Positions 42,032 through 51,594 are shown, counted from the first letter of the stretch. The stretch: DNA of 64,000 nt from Streptomyces sp. WM4235 (GCF_001279725.1 NZ_LGDE01000436.1:1-64000); one strand, 5' to 3'. The notes: generated from the letters alone by a model not told the origin. Numbers and translations are program-made.

Positions 42032-42156
42032 GAAACCTCGCCGCTCTGTGCACTTCGGGCCAGATTACGGAGCTTGCGCGCGATGCCGACACCGCGCGGG
42101 CGCGGTGAGACAGCACTGTGACGCAATCGCCGCATTGACATGCCGTCAGCGCTCTG

Positions 42157-44913
42157 TCAACCCCCTGGCTTGTAACTCCCCGTGGCCTTCTCGAAGACGT
42201 CGGTGACCCTTCCTTCCTCGTCCTGCGGTCCGGTCACCAGGACCACGTGGTAGACCCCACCCAACGCGACGACGAAGTTACGCGCAACGACGCTGCGTCC
42301 CGCCGAGTCGATCCACGTGTACCGGCCGGTGACCCGCACCTGTTGGCCCACCGTGGTCGACTTGACGTCCCCACCGCTCGCCCAACTGGAATTACGGTAC
42401 GGGGACAATTCCGGCTCCTTGTCCTTCTGGTACGTGAGCGGGTCCGGCCTGCCGCCCTCGACCTTGTCCCGTCCCGGCACCACCGTCAACACGAATTGCC
42501 CATCCACGTACCGGACCTGGCCCGCCTCGTTGATGCCGCGCCGTTCCCAGCCGTCGGGAACCGCCATCTCGAAGTGCTCGGGGTCCTGTTGGGTGGTGTA
42601 GCCGGGCGGAGCGGGCACGGGCGCCTTGCTCTGCGAGGCGGGCTTGGACTCCGGGGTGCCCGAGGGCGTCCGCCCGGGGCCCTGGCCGGACGTGGGCGGC
42701 GCGCTGGAGACGGGGGGTCGGGGAGTGGCACCGTCCGGCTCCCCCTGCGCCCGCTGGTCCGCGGAGCGGGGCATGAACAGCAGGGCGTACCCCACCGCCG
42801 CCGCGAGTAACGCGAGGACGCCGACCAGCAGGGTTCGCCCGAGGGAACGCGGCTTGCGGCGCGGGGCCTCCGCGCTGCGGTGGCGACCGTGCACGTCACC
42901 GCGCCTGCGCACGACGGGCAGCCGCGTCGGGTCCGGGTCCGCCATCGGCAGCATCCCGAAGGCGCCGTCGGGTTCGGGAGCGGAGCGCACCAGCGAGCGC
43001 AGCCAGCCGCGCAGCTCCTCGAAGTCGGGTCGTTCGGTGGGGTCCTGGCGCAGCAGCGACTCGACGATCGGGCGCAGCGGACCGCATTCCTCGGCGAAGG
43101 CCGGGGGCTCGGAGCAGACCATCTCCACGAGGTCGGGGACGCTCTCCTCGGGGTACGGGGCGTGCCCCTGGACGGCGCGGTACAGGAGCGCGCCGAGCGC
43201 CCAGAGGTCGGTGGCGGGTCCGACGGGCGCGGCCAGTTGCCAGTGTCCGTGCACGGGGCCGGCCTGCTCGGGCGCCCAGCGCTCGGTGACTGCTCCCACG
43301 ACGGCCATCCGGGTCTGCCGCGCGCGCTCGGCGTCCAGGCCGGTCCTGGGGCCACCGCCGCCGATGCGGGCGCCGGACCAGCCGTCGACGCCGACGGGCC
43401 GCGGGGCCGCCGGCGGGACCGGCTCGGGGACCGCGCGCGGGATCGGCCGCGGAGGTGCCGGGCGGGGCACGGCCACCCCGGTCCCGGGCCGAGGCTCGTC
43501 GGGCCGCACGACCGGGAAGGGGCCGGTGGGGTCCCGGGGTTCGGCTTGGCGGTACCCCTGGGGCAGGGCGAGCCGCGCGGGCAGCGCGGGCACGTTCACG
43601 GCGCCGGGTGACTCCGCGGTGTGCGCGACCCCCGGGGCGTGCTCCGGCTCGGGGTCCGGCGGGTACGCGGGCTCCGGTTCCGGGGTCGGCGCGTGCGCGG
43701 GCTCCGGCTCGGCGGCCGTGTCCTGGTCCGGCCGGCGGCGGGGGGTGGCCCCGTGCCAGGGCGCGGCCGGCGCGGCGGCCGGGCCCCCGTACGGGTACGA
43801 GTACCCCTGCGGCAGGTTCGAGCCCTCCGGGCGCGGCTCGGGTGCGGCGCCCGTGCCGGCCCTGCGTTCCTCCTCGACCTTGGCCGCGGCCGCCCGCGCG
43901 CCGGCCCGGTAGGCGGCGATGGTGCCGGCCCGCGCGGCGGCCTTGGCGTCGGGCCGCTCGGCGGAGGGGTCCGAGTCGGCCGCGGGACCCGCCTGGAGTG
44001 CCGGAAGCACCGGGATCGGGGGGCGTTCCGGGGTGATGTGGTCGGAGTACCGCGGCCCGGTGTCGTACCCCGGGGCCACCAGCGGGGCGTACTCGATGCC
44101 GGCGGACTCCCGCACGGGCGGAAGCGTCCGGGGTTCGGATCCGGCCTCGGACGCGGGCTCCGGGGCGACCGGCGGCCGGCCGGGTCCGGGGATCCGGCCG
44201 TACGGGTCGGTCGCCCGCGGACCGAAGTCGAACCCCCGGCGCGCGGTTTCCCGGCCCGACGGGTCCGGCGCCGGCCCTTGGCTCGCCGGGTACCGGTCGA
44301 CCGGCTCGGACGCGGGGAGTTCCGTACCGATCCCGGCGCCCTCGGGCACCGGGTCGTATCCGCAGAGGGCCTCCTCCGCGGCGCCCGCCGCGAGCCCCGT
44401 CAGGACGACCCGGCCGTCATCGCATATCAACACGGTCCGGACGGTGATGTTGCGGTGGGTCCAGCCGTGCGCGTGCAGCACCCGCAGCGCGGTCAGGACG
44501 TCGGCGGCCACCTCCGCCGCCCGATAGGGGGTCAGCGGCTCCTCGGCGATCAGGGCCGCCAACGGCCGCGCGGGGACGAGTTCGCTGACGATCCACAGCG
44601 AACCGCCCTCCGCGAAGACGTCGAAGACCTGGTCGAGGCGCGCGTGGTCGGGTACCGAGGCGGCGGCCTGCGCCGCCGCGATGGCCCGGCGCACGGCCGG
44701 GAGTTCGCCGGACGACCGGCGCCCGGTCGCCGGACCGCGCGTCCCGTCCAGCAGCTCCGCGTCCACGATCTCCGGCAACGGCACCTGACGGACCAGGACT
44801 TCCTGACCGCTGCGCGTGTCGAAGGCCCGGGTCTCGACGGGCTCGTACTCGTCCGACGGCGGCAGCGGCAGACGGTATCGGTCGGACAGGATCCGACCCG
44901 CGTAGTCCTCCAC
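42157..44913 (-). CDS. Receptor-type pseudokinase with kinase fold split by a long insert
   Basis: A 918-residue kinase homologue that lacks key catalytic residues. The ATP-lysine position carries Arg (VLVRQV, near R42), the catalytic loop reads HRN (153-155), and DFG is replaced by TGL (172-174). The N-lobe and catalytic loop occupy about 1-180. About 350 residues of Pro/Glu/Arg-rich linker follow. The C-lobe then resumes (WAPEQAG, DLWALGALLYRAVQGHAPYP, QDPTERPDF, about 530-650). One membrane segment follows near residue 700. The extracellular domain (VPDGWERRGINEAG) is like those of the flanking kinases. GGGGGAGG precedes the GTG. It probably acts as a regulatory partner of the two active kinases. 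Confidence 0.85.
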   Translation of the reverse strand: MEDYAGRILSDRYRLPLPPSDEYEPVETRAFDTRSGQEVLVRQVPLPEIVDAELLDGTRGPATGRRSSGELPAVRRAIAAAQAAASVPDHARLDQVFDVFAEGGSLWIVSELVPARPLAALIAEEPLTPYRAAEVAADVLTALRVLHAHGWTHRNITVRTVLICDDGRVVLTGLAAGAAEEALCGYDPVPEGAGIGTELPASEPVDRYPASQGPAPDPSGRETARRGFDFGPRATDPYGRIPGPGRPPVAPEPASEAGSEPRTLPPVRESAGIEYAPLVAPGYDTGPRYSDHITPERPPIPVLPALQAGPAADSDPSAERPDAKAAARAGTIAAYRAGARAAAAKVEEERRAGTGAAPEPRPEGSNLPQGYSYPYGGPAAAPAAPWHGATPRRRPDQDTAAEPEPAHAPTPEPEPAYPPDPEPEHAPGVAHTAESPGAVNVPALPARLALPQGYRQAEPRDPTGPFPVVRPDEPRPGTGVAVPRPAPPRPIPRAVPEPVPPAAPRPVGVDGWSGARIGGGGPRTGLDAERARQTRMAVVGAVTERWAPEQAGPVHGHWQLAAPVGPATDLWALGALLYRAVQGHAPYPEESVPDLVEMVCSEPPAFAEECGPLRPIVESLLRQDPTERPDFEELRGWLRSLVRSAPEPDGAFGMLPMADPDPTRLPVVRRRGDVHGRHRSAEAPRRKPRSLGRTLLVGVLALLAAAVGYALLFMPRSADQRAQGEPDGATPRPPVSSAPPTSGQGPGRTPSGTPESKPASQSKAPVPAPPGYTTQQDPEHFEMAVPDGWERRGINEAGQVRYVDGQFVLTVVPGRDKVEGGRPDPLTYQKDKEPELSPYRNSSWASGGDVKSTTVGQQVRVTGRYTWIDSAGRSVVARNFVVALGGVYHVVLVTGPQDEEGRVTDVFEKATGSYKPGG

Positions 44914-45028
44914 ATCGCCTCCCCCGAGTGCGGTACCACCCCATGGTTCCCGCGGACACGATACGTCGCCCGGGGCGCCCGCGTCCCGGGCCTGGCAAGG
45001 CCCGCCCCCGCCCGGGGGACGACCCGGC

Positions 45029-47584
45029 TCAGCCCAGGGGCTGGAAGGTCTCGAATGCCGTGTTGCGCATCTGCGTGCACTCGGGGCCGTCCCACTGGTC
45101 GGCCGGGCAGCTGACCATGATGGCGTAGCCGTGCTTCCCGTCCACCTTGAAGCCGCGGTTCAGCACGTGGACCTTGATGCCCTTCTGCTCGCGCTCGAAC
45201 TCCCAGTCCGCCGCGGTCGGATAGCCGCGGTAGTCCACGCCGTCCAACCGGATCAGGCGGTAGCCCGTGCTGCTGCCCTGGACGGCCGGGGCCAACTGGG
45301 CCCAGGCGAGACGTGCGTCGCCCGTCGGACTGTCGGTGAAGTCGACCTGGATGCGCGGGAAGCCGCCGTCGCGGCTGTATATGCCGCCGGAGCTCTCGCC
45401 GGCCGTGTCGGTCTGGTGGAAGCCCTCGGGCATCGCCATGGAGAAGTGGAACCGGGTGTCCGAGACCTTCGTGTAGCCGGCCGGCAGCCCGGTGCCCGGG
45501 GCGGCGCCCTGACCCTGTGTCTGGCCCGTGTTCTGCCCCTGCCCCTGGCCTTGTCCCTGCCCTTGGCCCTGGGCCTGACCCTGGCCCTGGCTCTGCGCGG
45601 GACTCTGCGCCGGGCTGGGCTCGCCGCTCTTCTTGCCCCCGCCGGATCCCCCGTTCGAGGACGCGTTGCCGGCGGAACCCGCCGACGCGCCGACGGCCGT
45701 CCCCGGGTTCGCGGACCCGGAGGCGGACGGCTTGGGACCGGCCTCGTCCTTGCCCTTGTCGTCGTCCCCGCTGACCGCCCACACGATCAGCGAGCAGATC
45801 ACCGCCAGGACCACGACCACACCGGCGATGGCGAGCGCGATGGTGCGGCGCGACATCACATCGGTGAGCGACGCCGGGATCGGCTTGGGGCGGGACGACG
45901 GGGCCTCGGCCGCGGACGCCGTCGATGCGGCGGCGGCCGCGGTGGCGGCCTCCGCCGCGGCGGCCTTGCGGGCGGACTTCAGCGCCGCCCGGGTCCGCTC
46001 GCGCTGCTCGCGCTCGCGCCGCTCGCGTTCCTTCTTCTCCACCTTCTCCGCGGCCTTCTCGGCGGCCTTGGCCGCCGCGGCGCGCTCGGCGGCGGCCTTG
46101 GCCTCGGCCTTCTCCGCCTTGTCCGCCTCGGCCTTCTCGGCCTTCTCCGCCTTCTCGGCCGCGATCCTGTCCGCCGCCTCCTTGGCGTCGGCGAGGGAGA
46201 TCGCCTTGGTCTCCTCGACGGCCGGGGGCATCGCCGGCGCGGGCTCGGGGGCGTCGAGCACCGCCTTCAACATCGCCCGGGCGCGGTCGTCGTCGAGCCG
46301 CCCGGCGGGGTCCTTGACCAGCAGGCCGTAGATGACCTCGGTCAACGGACCGGCGTTCTTGGGCGGTTCCACCGGTTCGGTCATCACGGCGGTGAGGGTG
46401 GCGAGGGCGGAGCCCTTGTCGTACGGGGGCACGCCCTCGACGCAGGCGTACAGCAGGCCACCGAGCGACCACATGTCGGCGGGCGGGCCGGGCTTCTGGC
46501 CCCGGGCGCGCTCGGGAGAGATGTAGGAGGGGGCGCCGACGAGCATGCCGGTGGAGGTGACGGAGGGGTCGCCCTCGACCTGCGCGATGCCGAAGTCGGT
46601 GAGCACGACACGACCGTTGTCCGCTATGAGCACGTTGGACGGCTTCACGTCACGGTGCAGGATGCCCTGGTCGTGGGCGGCGCGCAGTACGTCGAGGACG
46701 GCGAGCCCGACCTCGGCCGCGCGGCGGGGCGTCAGCGGGCCGCGCTCGCGCACGAACTCGGCGAGGGAGGGGCCCTCGATGAGTTCCATGACGATCCACG
46801 GGCGGCCGTCCTCGTCCACGACGTCGTAGACGGTGACGGCGCCGCCGCTGCGGATCCGTGCAATCGCCTTGGCCTCGCGAAGGGTGCGGGTGATGAGGCG
46901 GCGCTTCTCGTCCTCGTCCACGCCCATGCTGAAGCGAAGTTCCTTGACGGCGACCGTCCGCCCGAGGATCTCGTCCTCGGCGCGCCACACGGTGCCCATG
47001 CCGCCCTTGCCGAGGACGGACCCGAGCCGGTACCTGCGGGCGAGCAACCGCCCTTCGTCCTGACCGGATTCCGCCGTGGCCGCCGCGCTCTTCGCGCCCT
47101 CGGGGGACCGCTGTGCGGGCACGACCTCGGGCCTCCCGGCCCCGGTCCTGACCGGGTCCGGCTTCGCCGGGGCGGGCTTGGCGGCCTCGGGCCCGCCAGC
47201 CTCGGGCCGGGCGTCCTCGGGCTCGGCGTCCTCGGGATCGGCGGAGGCCACCTTGACGGCCGACGCGGGTGCCGCCTTCGTGGCGGGGGCCGCCTTGGCC
47301 AGGCTCGGCCCGGCCGGGGTGGACTTCGCCCCGGACGGACCCGGCTTCGGCGCGGCGGGCTTCGCGTCCCGCGGCCCGTCACCCGGCGGGGTGTCCGCCT
47401 TCGCGGCGGTGGCCCCGGCCGGGTTCGGCTTCGGCTTCGCGGCGCCGGGCTTCACACCCTCGGGTTCCGCCGCGGGCTCGGCCTTGCGCGGGCTCGGCTT
47501 CACACCCGCCGGCTCGGTGCTCGGTTCGGCGCTCTGCGCCTTACCCGCGGAATCCGGCGACTCGGTGTGCTCCGGCTTCGACAT
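45029..47584 (-). CDS. Receptor-type Ser/Thr protein kinase with long charged linkers
   Basis: An 851-residue kinase. Residues 1-170 are a Lys/Pro/Ala-rich cytoplasmic tail. The kinase domain (about 178-440) has GKGGMGTVW, VAVKEL, H310-R-D312 and DFG at 330-332. A highly charged EKAEKAEAD / EREREQRE coiled region follows (about 465-540). The membrane segment is near 580-602 (TIALAIAGVVVVLAVICSLI). A Gln/Gly repeat tract (QGQGQ units) leads to an extracellular domain with MPEGFHQTDTAGE. It is first of three leftward kinase genes. ATG has GAGGGGA upstream. The tandem, related ectodomains suggest duplication and joint sensing of one kind of cue. Confidence 0.93.
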   Translation of the reverse strand: MSKPEHTESPDSAGKAQSAEPSTEPAGVKPSPRKAEPAAEPEGVKPGAAKPKPNPAGATAAKADTPPGDGPRDAKPAAPKPGPSGAKSTPAGPSLAKAAPATKAAPASAVKVASADPEDAEPEDARPEAGGPEAAKPAPAKPDPVRTGAGRPEVVPAQRSPEGAKSAAATAESGQDEGRLLARRYRLGSVLGKGGMGTVWRAEDEILGRTVAVKELRFSMGVDEDEKRRLITRTLREAKAIARIRSGGAVTVYDVVDEDGRPWIVMELIEGPSLAEFVRERGPLTPRRAAEVGLAVLDVLRAAHDQGILHRDVKPSNVLIADNGRVVLTDFGIAQVEGDPSVTSTGMLVGAPSYISPERARGQKPGPPADMWSLGGLLYACVEGVPPYDKGSALATLTAVMTEPVEPPKNAGPLTEVIYGLLVKDPAGRLDDDRARAMLKAVLDAPEPAPAMPPAVEETKAISLADAKEAADRIAAEKAEKAEKAEADKAEKAEAKAAAERAAAAKAAEKAAEKVEKKERERREREQRERTRAALKSARKAAAAEAATAAAAASTASAAEAPSSRPKPIPASLTDVMSRRTIALAIAGVVVVLAVICSLIVWAVSGDDDKGKDEAGPKPSASGSANPGTAVGASAGSAGNASSNGGSGGGKKSGEPSPAQSPAQSQGQGQAQGQGQGQGQGQGQNTGQTQGQGAAPGTGLPAGYTKVSDTRFHFSMAMPEGFHQTDTAGESSGGIYSRDGGFPRIQVDFTDSPTGDARLAWAQLAPAVQGSSTGYRLIRLDGVDYRGYPTAADWEFEREQKGIKVHVLNRGFKVDGKHGYAIMVSCPADQWDGPECTQMRNTAFETFQPLG

Positions 47585-47732
47585 GCGTCCCCTCTGCGAT
47601 CGTGCAGCCTGCCCGGCTGCCCCGGCAGCCGCCGAGGGGCACGGTAACCCGCCCCGGCAGAAACCTCATTGTTGCTCACTCCGCAACGGACGGGCGCCCC
47701 GGGGCAACGGTTCCCCCCTCCGCATCCCGGAG

Positions 47733-49439
47733 TTACAACGGAACGATGTCGGGAGCTCCCAGCCTGGCCGCGTCCGCCGTCAGGTCGTCCGGTTGGCGCT
47801 GCGATTCCCGTTCCGCTTGCACTCGCTTCTCGTAGTGCTCGACCTCGTTCTCGATCTGCTTCTTGTCCCAGCCCAGCACCGGAGCCATCAATTCCGCACA
47901 CTCCCGCGCCGATCGCGTGCCCCGGTCGAAGGTCTCGATCGAGATCCGCGTCCGACGCGTCAACACGTCGTCCAGGTGCCTGGCCCCTTCGTGCGAAGCC
48001 GCGTAGACGACTTCCGCCCGCAGATAGTCCTCTGCCCCCGTGAGCGGCTCGGCCAACCCCGGATCCGCCACGATCAGGTCGAGCAGTTCCTCCGTCAGCG
48101 ACCCGTACCGGTTGAGGAGGTGTTCCACCCGCGCCACGTGGATGCCCGTGCGCGCCGCGATCCGGGCGCGGCCGTTCCACAGGGCCCGGTACCCCTCCGC
48201 GCCCACCAGCGGGACGTCCTCGGTCACGCACTCCGCGACCCGTTGGTCCAGCCCGTGCACCGCCTCGTCCACGGCGTCCTTGGCCATCACCCGGTACGTC
48301 GTGTACTTGCCGCCCGCCACCACGACCAGCCCCGGCACCGGGTGGGCCACCGTGTGTTCGCGCGAGAGCTTGCTGGTCGCGTCGGACTCGCCGGCCAGCA
48401 GGGGCCGCAGGCCCGCGTAGACGCCCTGGACGTCGTCGCGCGTCAGGGGGACCGCCAGCACCGAGTTCACGTGCTCCAACAGGTAGTCGATGTCCGCGCT
48501 GGACGCCGCCGGGTGCGCCTTGTCGAGGTCCCAGTCGGTGTCCGTGGTGCCGACGATCCAGTGGCGTCCCCAGGGGATGACGAAGAGCACGGACTTCTCC
48601 GTGCGCAGGATCAGCCCGGTGGAGGAGTGGATCCGGTCCTTCGGGACGACCAGGTGGATGCCCTTCGAGGCCCGTACGTGGAACTGGCCGCGCTCCCCGA
48701 TCAGCGCCTGGGTGTCGTCAGTCCACACCCCGGTGGCGTTGACGACCTGCTTCGCGCGAATCTCGTACTCGCCGCCGCCCTCCACGTCCCGCACCAGCGC
48801 GCCGACCACCCGTTCGCCCTCGCGGAGGAAGCCGACCACCCTCGCCCCGTTGGCGCACTGCGCCCCGTACGCGGAGGCCGTTCGGACCAATGTGGTGACG
48901 TACCGGGCGTCGTCCATCTGGGCGTCGTAGTACTGCAGGGCGCCGACCAGGGCGTCCTTGCGCAGCGCCGGCGCGACCCGCAGCGCGTGCTTGCGCGAGA
49001 GGTGCCGGTGGGTGGGGAGCCCGCGGCCGTGCCCGCTGGAGAAGGACATCGCGTCGTACAGGGCCACGCCCGAGCCGGCGTAGAGGCGCTCCCAGCCCTT
49101 GTGCTGGAGCGGGTACAGGAACGGCACCGGCTTGACCAGGTGCGGCGCGAGTCGCTCCAGCAGCAGCCCGCGTTCCTTCAGGGCCTCGCGGACGAGGGCG
49201 AAGTCGAGCATCTCCAGGTAGCGCAGTCCGCCGTGGATCAGCTTGCTGGAGCGGCTGGACGTGCCCGAGGCCCAGTCCCGTGCCTCGACCAGCCCGGTGG
49301 ACAGGCCTCTGGTGGCCGCGTCGAGCGCGGTGCCGGCGCCGACCACTCCCGCGCCGACGACCAGCACGTCCAGCTCCCGTTCGGCCATCCGGGCAAGTGC
49401 CTCGGCCCGCTGAACCGGTCCCAGTGTCGCTGTCCTCAC
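47733..49439 (-). CDS. glpD: Glycerol-3-phosphate dehydrogenase, FAD-dependent
   Basis: A 568-residue flavoenzyme oxidising sn-glycerol 3-phosphate to dihydroxyacetone phosphate at the membrane. The FAD fold is near the N-terminus (LVVGAGVVGAGTALDAA, G-x-G-x-x-G at 29-34). The substrate and flavin segments SSKLIHGGLRYLE and VGTTDTDWD are present, and a C-terminal DAO_C-like helical domain completes it. The GTG at 49439 is chosen for its GGGAGG at ordinary spacing; the longer frame adds 29 unlikely residues. It is divergent from the nucleotide-sugar dehydrogenase homologue. No other glycerol-use genes are adjacent. Confidence 0.95.
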   Translation of the reverse strand: MRTATLGPVQRAEALARMAERELDVLVVGAGVVGAGTALDAATRGLSTGLVEARDWASGTSSRSSKLIHGGLRYLEMLDFALVREALKERGLLLERLAPHLVKPVPFLYPLQHKGWERLYAGSGVALYDAMSFSSGHGRGLPTHRHLSRKHALRVAPALRKDALVGALQYYDAQMDDARYVTTLVRTASAYGAQCANGARVVGFLREGERVVGALVRDVEGGGEYEIRAKQVVNATGVWTDDTQALIGERGQFHVRASKGIHLVVPKDRIHSSTGLILRTEKSVLFVIPWGRHWIVGTTDTDWDLDKAHPAASSADIDYLLEHVNSVLAVPLTRDDVQGVYAGLRPLLAGESDATSKLSREHTVAHPVPGLVVVAGGKYTTYRVMAKDAVDEAVHGLDQRVAECVTEDVPLVGAEGYRALWNGRARIAARTGIHVARVEHLLNRYGSLTEELLDLIVADPGLAEPLTGAEDYLRAEVVYAASHEGARHLDDVLTRRTRISIETFDRGTRSARECAELMAPVLGWDKKQIENEVEHYEKRVQAERESQRQPDDLTADAARLGAPDIVPL

Positions 49440-49690
49440 GGCTGCCTCCCGTTGCTGCGGGGGAATCCCCGCTCGATGCGGGTGATCCCGCTCACATTCC
49501 CCGCTGTTGATTCTGACCGTCCGCACTCACATCGGCCACCGCCTGTGGACAACACAACGGCAGCCACCACCTCACAATGCGACATATCTGTCATATATAC
49601 GCCTAGTCTGACATTGCGCCTGCTCCAGCCCTCCACAGGACTTGCGCGCCCAGCCCCCTCATGCAAGGGAAGGGAAGGGACGGCACCTCC
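49440..49690. promoter_or_regulatory. Divergent spacer with an AT-rich promoter core
   Basis: The 250-bp spacer between glpD and the nucleotide-sugar dehydrogenase homologue contains an unusually AT-rich block (about 49570-49620). It includes GACATATCTGTC, a dyad, and TATATAC. Promoters for one or both genes are expected here, though a -35 could not be fixed with confidence. Confidence 0.4.
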
Positions 49691-50920
49691 ATGCCCGCAG
49701 ATCTCGCCGTCATCGGACTCGGCCACCTCGGCCTCCCTCTCGCTCAGGCGGCCGTCGCCGCCGGAATCGAGACCGTCGGCTTCGACAGCGGTCCGGCCAC
49801 GGACAGCACCCTCACCGCCGCCGAGATCCGCCGCATGTCGGCGGCCGGCTTCCGGGTCACCACCAACCCCGCCGAACTGGGCCGGGTCCGTACCGCCGTC
49901 ATCTGCGCCCCTACCCAGCTCGGCGCCGATCGTGCGCTCGATCTCTCCGCTGTCGGCGACGCGGGCCGTGCGCTCGCCGCCCGGCTGCGCCCGCACACCA
50001 CCGTCATCCTGGAGTCCGCCGCCCATCCGGGGGTCACCGAGGACTACCTGCGCCCGATCCTCGAAGCCGGATCCGGGCTGCGTGCGGGCCGGGACTTCCA
50101 CCTGGCCTACTCCCCCAGCCGGCACGACCCGGGCAACCGGACTCACGGGATCTCCAACACCCCCAAGGTGATCGGCGGCCTCACCCCCGCCTGCACCGAG
50201 TCCGCGCACGCCTTCTACGCCCGCCTCACCGAGAAGGTGGTGCGCGCCCGCGGCCTGCGCGAGGCGGAGACCGTGCAGCTGCTGGAGACCAACTACCGGC
50301 ACGTGAACATCGCCCTCATGAACGAGATGGCCGTCCTCTGCCACGACCTCGGGGTCGACCTGTGGGACGTCATCCGGTGCGCCGAGACGAAGCCGTACGG
50401 GTTCCAGGCGTTCCGCCCCGGCCCCGGCGTCGGCGGCCACGGCGTCCCGCTCGACCCGAACTACCTCCCCCACACCACCCGCACCCCCGGTCACCCGCTG
50501 CGCATGGTCGGCCTGGCCCAGGAGATCAACAACCGGATGCCGCAGTACGTCATCCAGCGCTCCGCCGCCCTGCTGAACGAGCACGGGAAGTCCGCCCGCG
50601 GCGCCCGGGTCCTGCTGCTCGGGGTGACGTACAAGCCGGACCTCGCCGACCAGGAGGGCTCGCCGGCGCGCGAGATCGCCAGCCGGCTCATCGACCTCGG
50701 GGCCCAGATCAGCTACCACGACCCGTACATCCCGGCCTGGCGGGTCCGTGACCAGCCCGTCCCGCGCGCCGACTCGCTGTACGAGGCCGCCGCCCACGCG
50801 GACCTGACGATCCTGCTCCAGCACCACCGCACCTACGACCTCCAGGGCCTGGCGGTCAAGGCGCAGCTCCTGCTGGACACCCGGGGCGCCAGCCCGATCG
50901 GCGCGGCGCACCGCCTCTGA
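49691..50920 (+). CDS. Nucleotide-sugar dehydrogenase homologue (WecC/WbpA group) lacking the catalytic cysteine
   Basis: A 409-residue protein with the full three-domain layout of UDP-sugar 6-dehydrogenases. The NAD fold is AVIGLGHLGLPLAQA (6-20). The central helix ETNYRHVNIALMNEMA is present, and the C-terminal domain contains LLLGVTYKPDLADQEGS. The active-site loop reads GPGVGGHGVPLDPNYL, with Gly251 where oxidising members have Cys (GGHC). The second oxidation step, aldehyde to acid through a thioester, should therefore fail. A one-step dehydrogenase, epimerase-like or non-enzymatic role is possible. ATG at 49691 puts the Rossmann fold at residue 6, and a purine-rich GGGAAGGGA lies upstream. 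An in-frame ATG at 49661 is the alternative. Confidence 0.85.
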   Translation: MPADLAVIGLGHLGLPLAQAAVAAGIETVGFDSGPATDSTLTAAEIRRMSAAGFRVTTNPAELGRVRTAVICAPTQLGADRALDLSAVGDAGRALAARLRPHTTVILESAAHPGVTEDYLRPILEAGSGLRAGRDFHLAYSPSRHDPGNRTHGISNTPKVIGGLTPACTESAHAFYARLTEKVVRARGLREAETVQLLETNYRHVNIALMNEMAVLCHDLGVDLWDVIRCAETKPYGFQAFRPGPGVGGHGVPLDPNYLPHTTRTPGHPLRMVGLAQEINNRMPQYVIQRSAALLNEHGKSARGARVLLLGVTYKPDLADQEGSPAREIASRLIDLGAQISYHDPYIPAWRVRDQPVPRADSLYEAAAHADLTILLQHHRTYDLQGLAVKAQLLLDTRGASPIGAAHRL

Positions 50921-51108
50921 CGCCCCCACGCCACGCCCGGAGCGGCCCTCGCCGGCCGCTCCGGGGCCGGCGGGCGGGGGTCTCCCGATAAATCCCCCGC
51001 CGAATGTCAGGGCCTGCTGTTAGCCTGCGGCGTTCTTATCTCGCACATACGTCCCCGGTGGACACCGGTTGACCCAGACGTGTGCCGTGTTCCCTGGGGG
51101 GATTTCTC

Positions 51109-51582
51109 ATGAGCCAGCAGTTCCAGCCGCCCGCGCCCGATTCCTACACCGCCGCCCCCGCTCCCGCCGCGGCGCGCGGCGGCAACGTCGGCCTCGGCAT
51201 CCTCGCCGCCGTCGTCGTCGCCCTGGTCGCCGCAGGCGCGTACGGCGGCATCATGAACGCCATCGACCGCCAGGTCGGCTACGTCGCGGTCGGCGTCGGG
51301 CTCCTCGTCGGCCTCGCCGCCGGCAAGGTCGGCGGCAGGAACCCGGCCCTCCCCGTGGTCAGCGCGATCCTCTCGATCGGCGCCGTCTACCTCGGCCAGC
51401 TGTTCTTCATCGCGCTCGCGCTCGCCGACTACGCCCACATCGGCGTCGCGGACGTTCTGAGCGACCCGGGCATCGGCGGTCTGAACGACATCTGGAAGGA
51501 ATCGGCCGAGGCCATGGACTACCTCTTCCTCGGCATCGGCGGCTTCGTCGCCTTCGGCGCGGCCAAGAAGGTCAGCGACTGA
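51109..51582 (+). CDS. Small multi-pass membrane protein
   Basis: A 157-residue protein. A Pro/Ala-rich start (about 30 residues) precedes hydrophobic segments VGLGILAAVVVALVAAGAYG, VGYVAVGVGLLVGLAAG, ALPVVSAILSIGAVYLGQLF and a final YLFLGIGGFVAFGAA. GGGGGG lies upstream of the ATG. Family not recognised; such proteins are common in Streptomyces and often carry a zinc-ribbon or Pro-rich head. It is single-gene, ending at a very strong terminator shared with guaB3. A weak RecA-NDp-like sequence (51004-51026) is upstream. Confidence 0.75.
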   Translation: MSQQFQPPAPDSYTAAPAPAAARGGNVGLGILAAVVVALVAAGAYGGIMNAIDRQVGYVAVGVGLLVGLAAGKVGGRNPALPVVSAILSIGAVYLGQLFFIALALADYAHIGVADVLSDPGIGGLNDIWKESAEAMDYLFLGIGGFVAFGAAKKVSD

Positions 51583-51594
51583 TTCCCGGTCCCG

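Noticed and set aside
45131..47647. 838-residue plus-strand ORF opposite the first kinase
   Set aside because: Shadow frame; the kinase motifs are on the minus strand.
49661..49690. Upstream ATG as start of the nucleotide-sugar dehydrogenase homologue
   Set aside because: The ten extra residues are encoded by the purine-rich ribosome-site region, and the Rossmann fold already begins at residue 6 from 49691.
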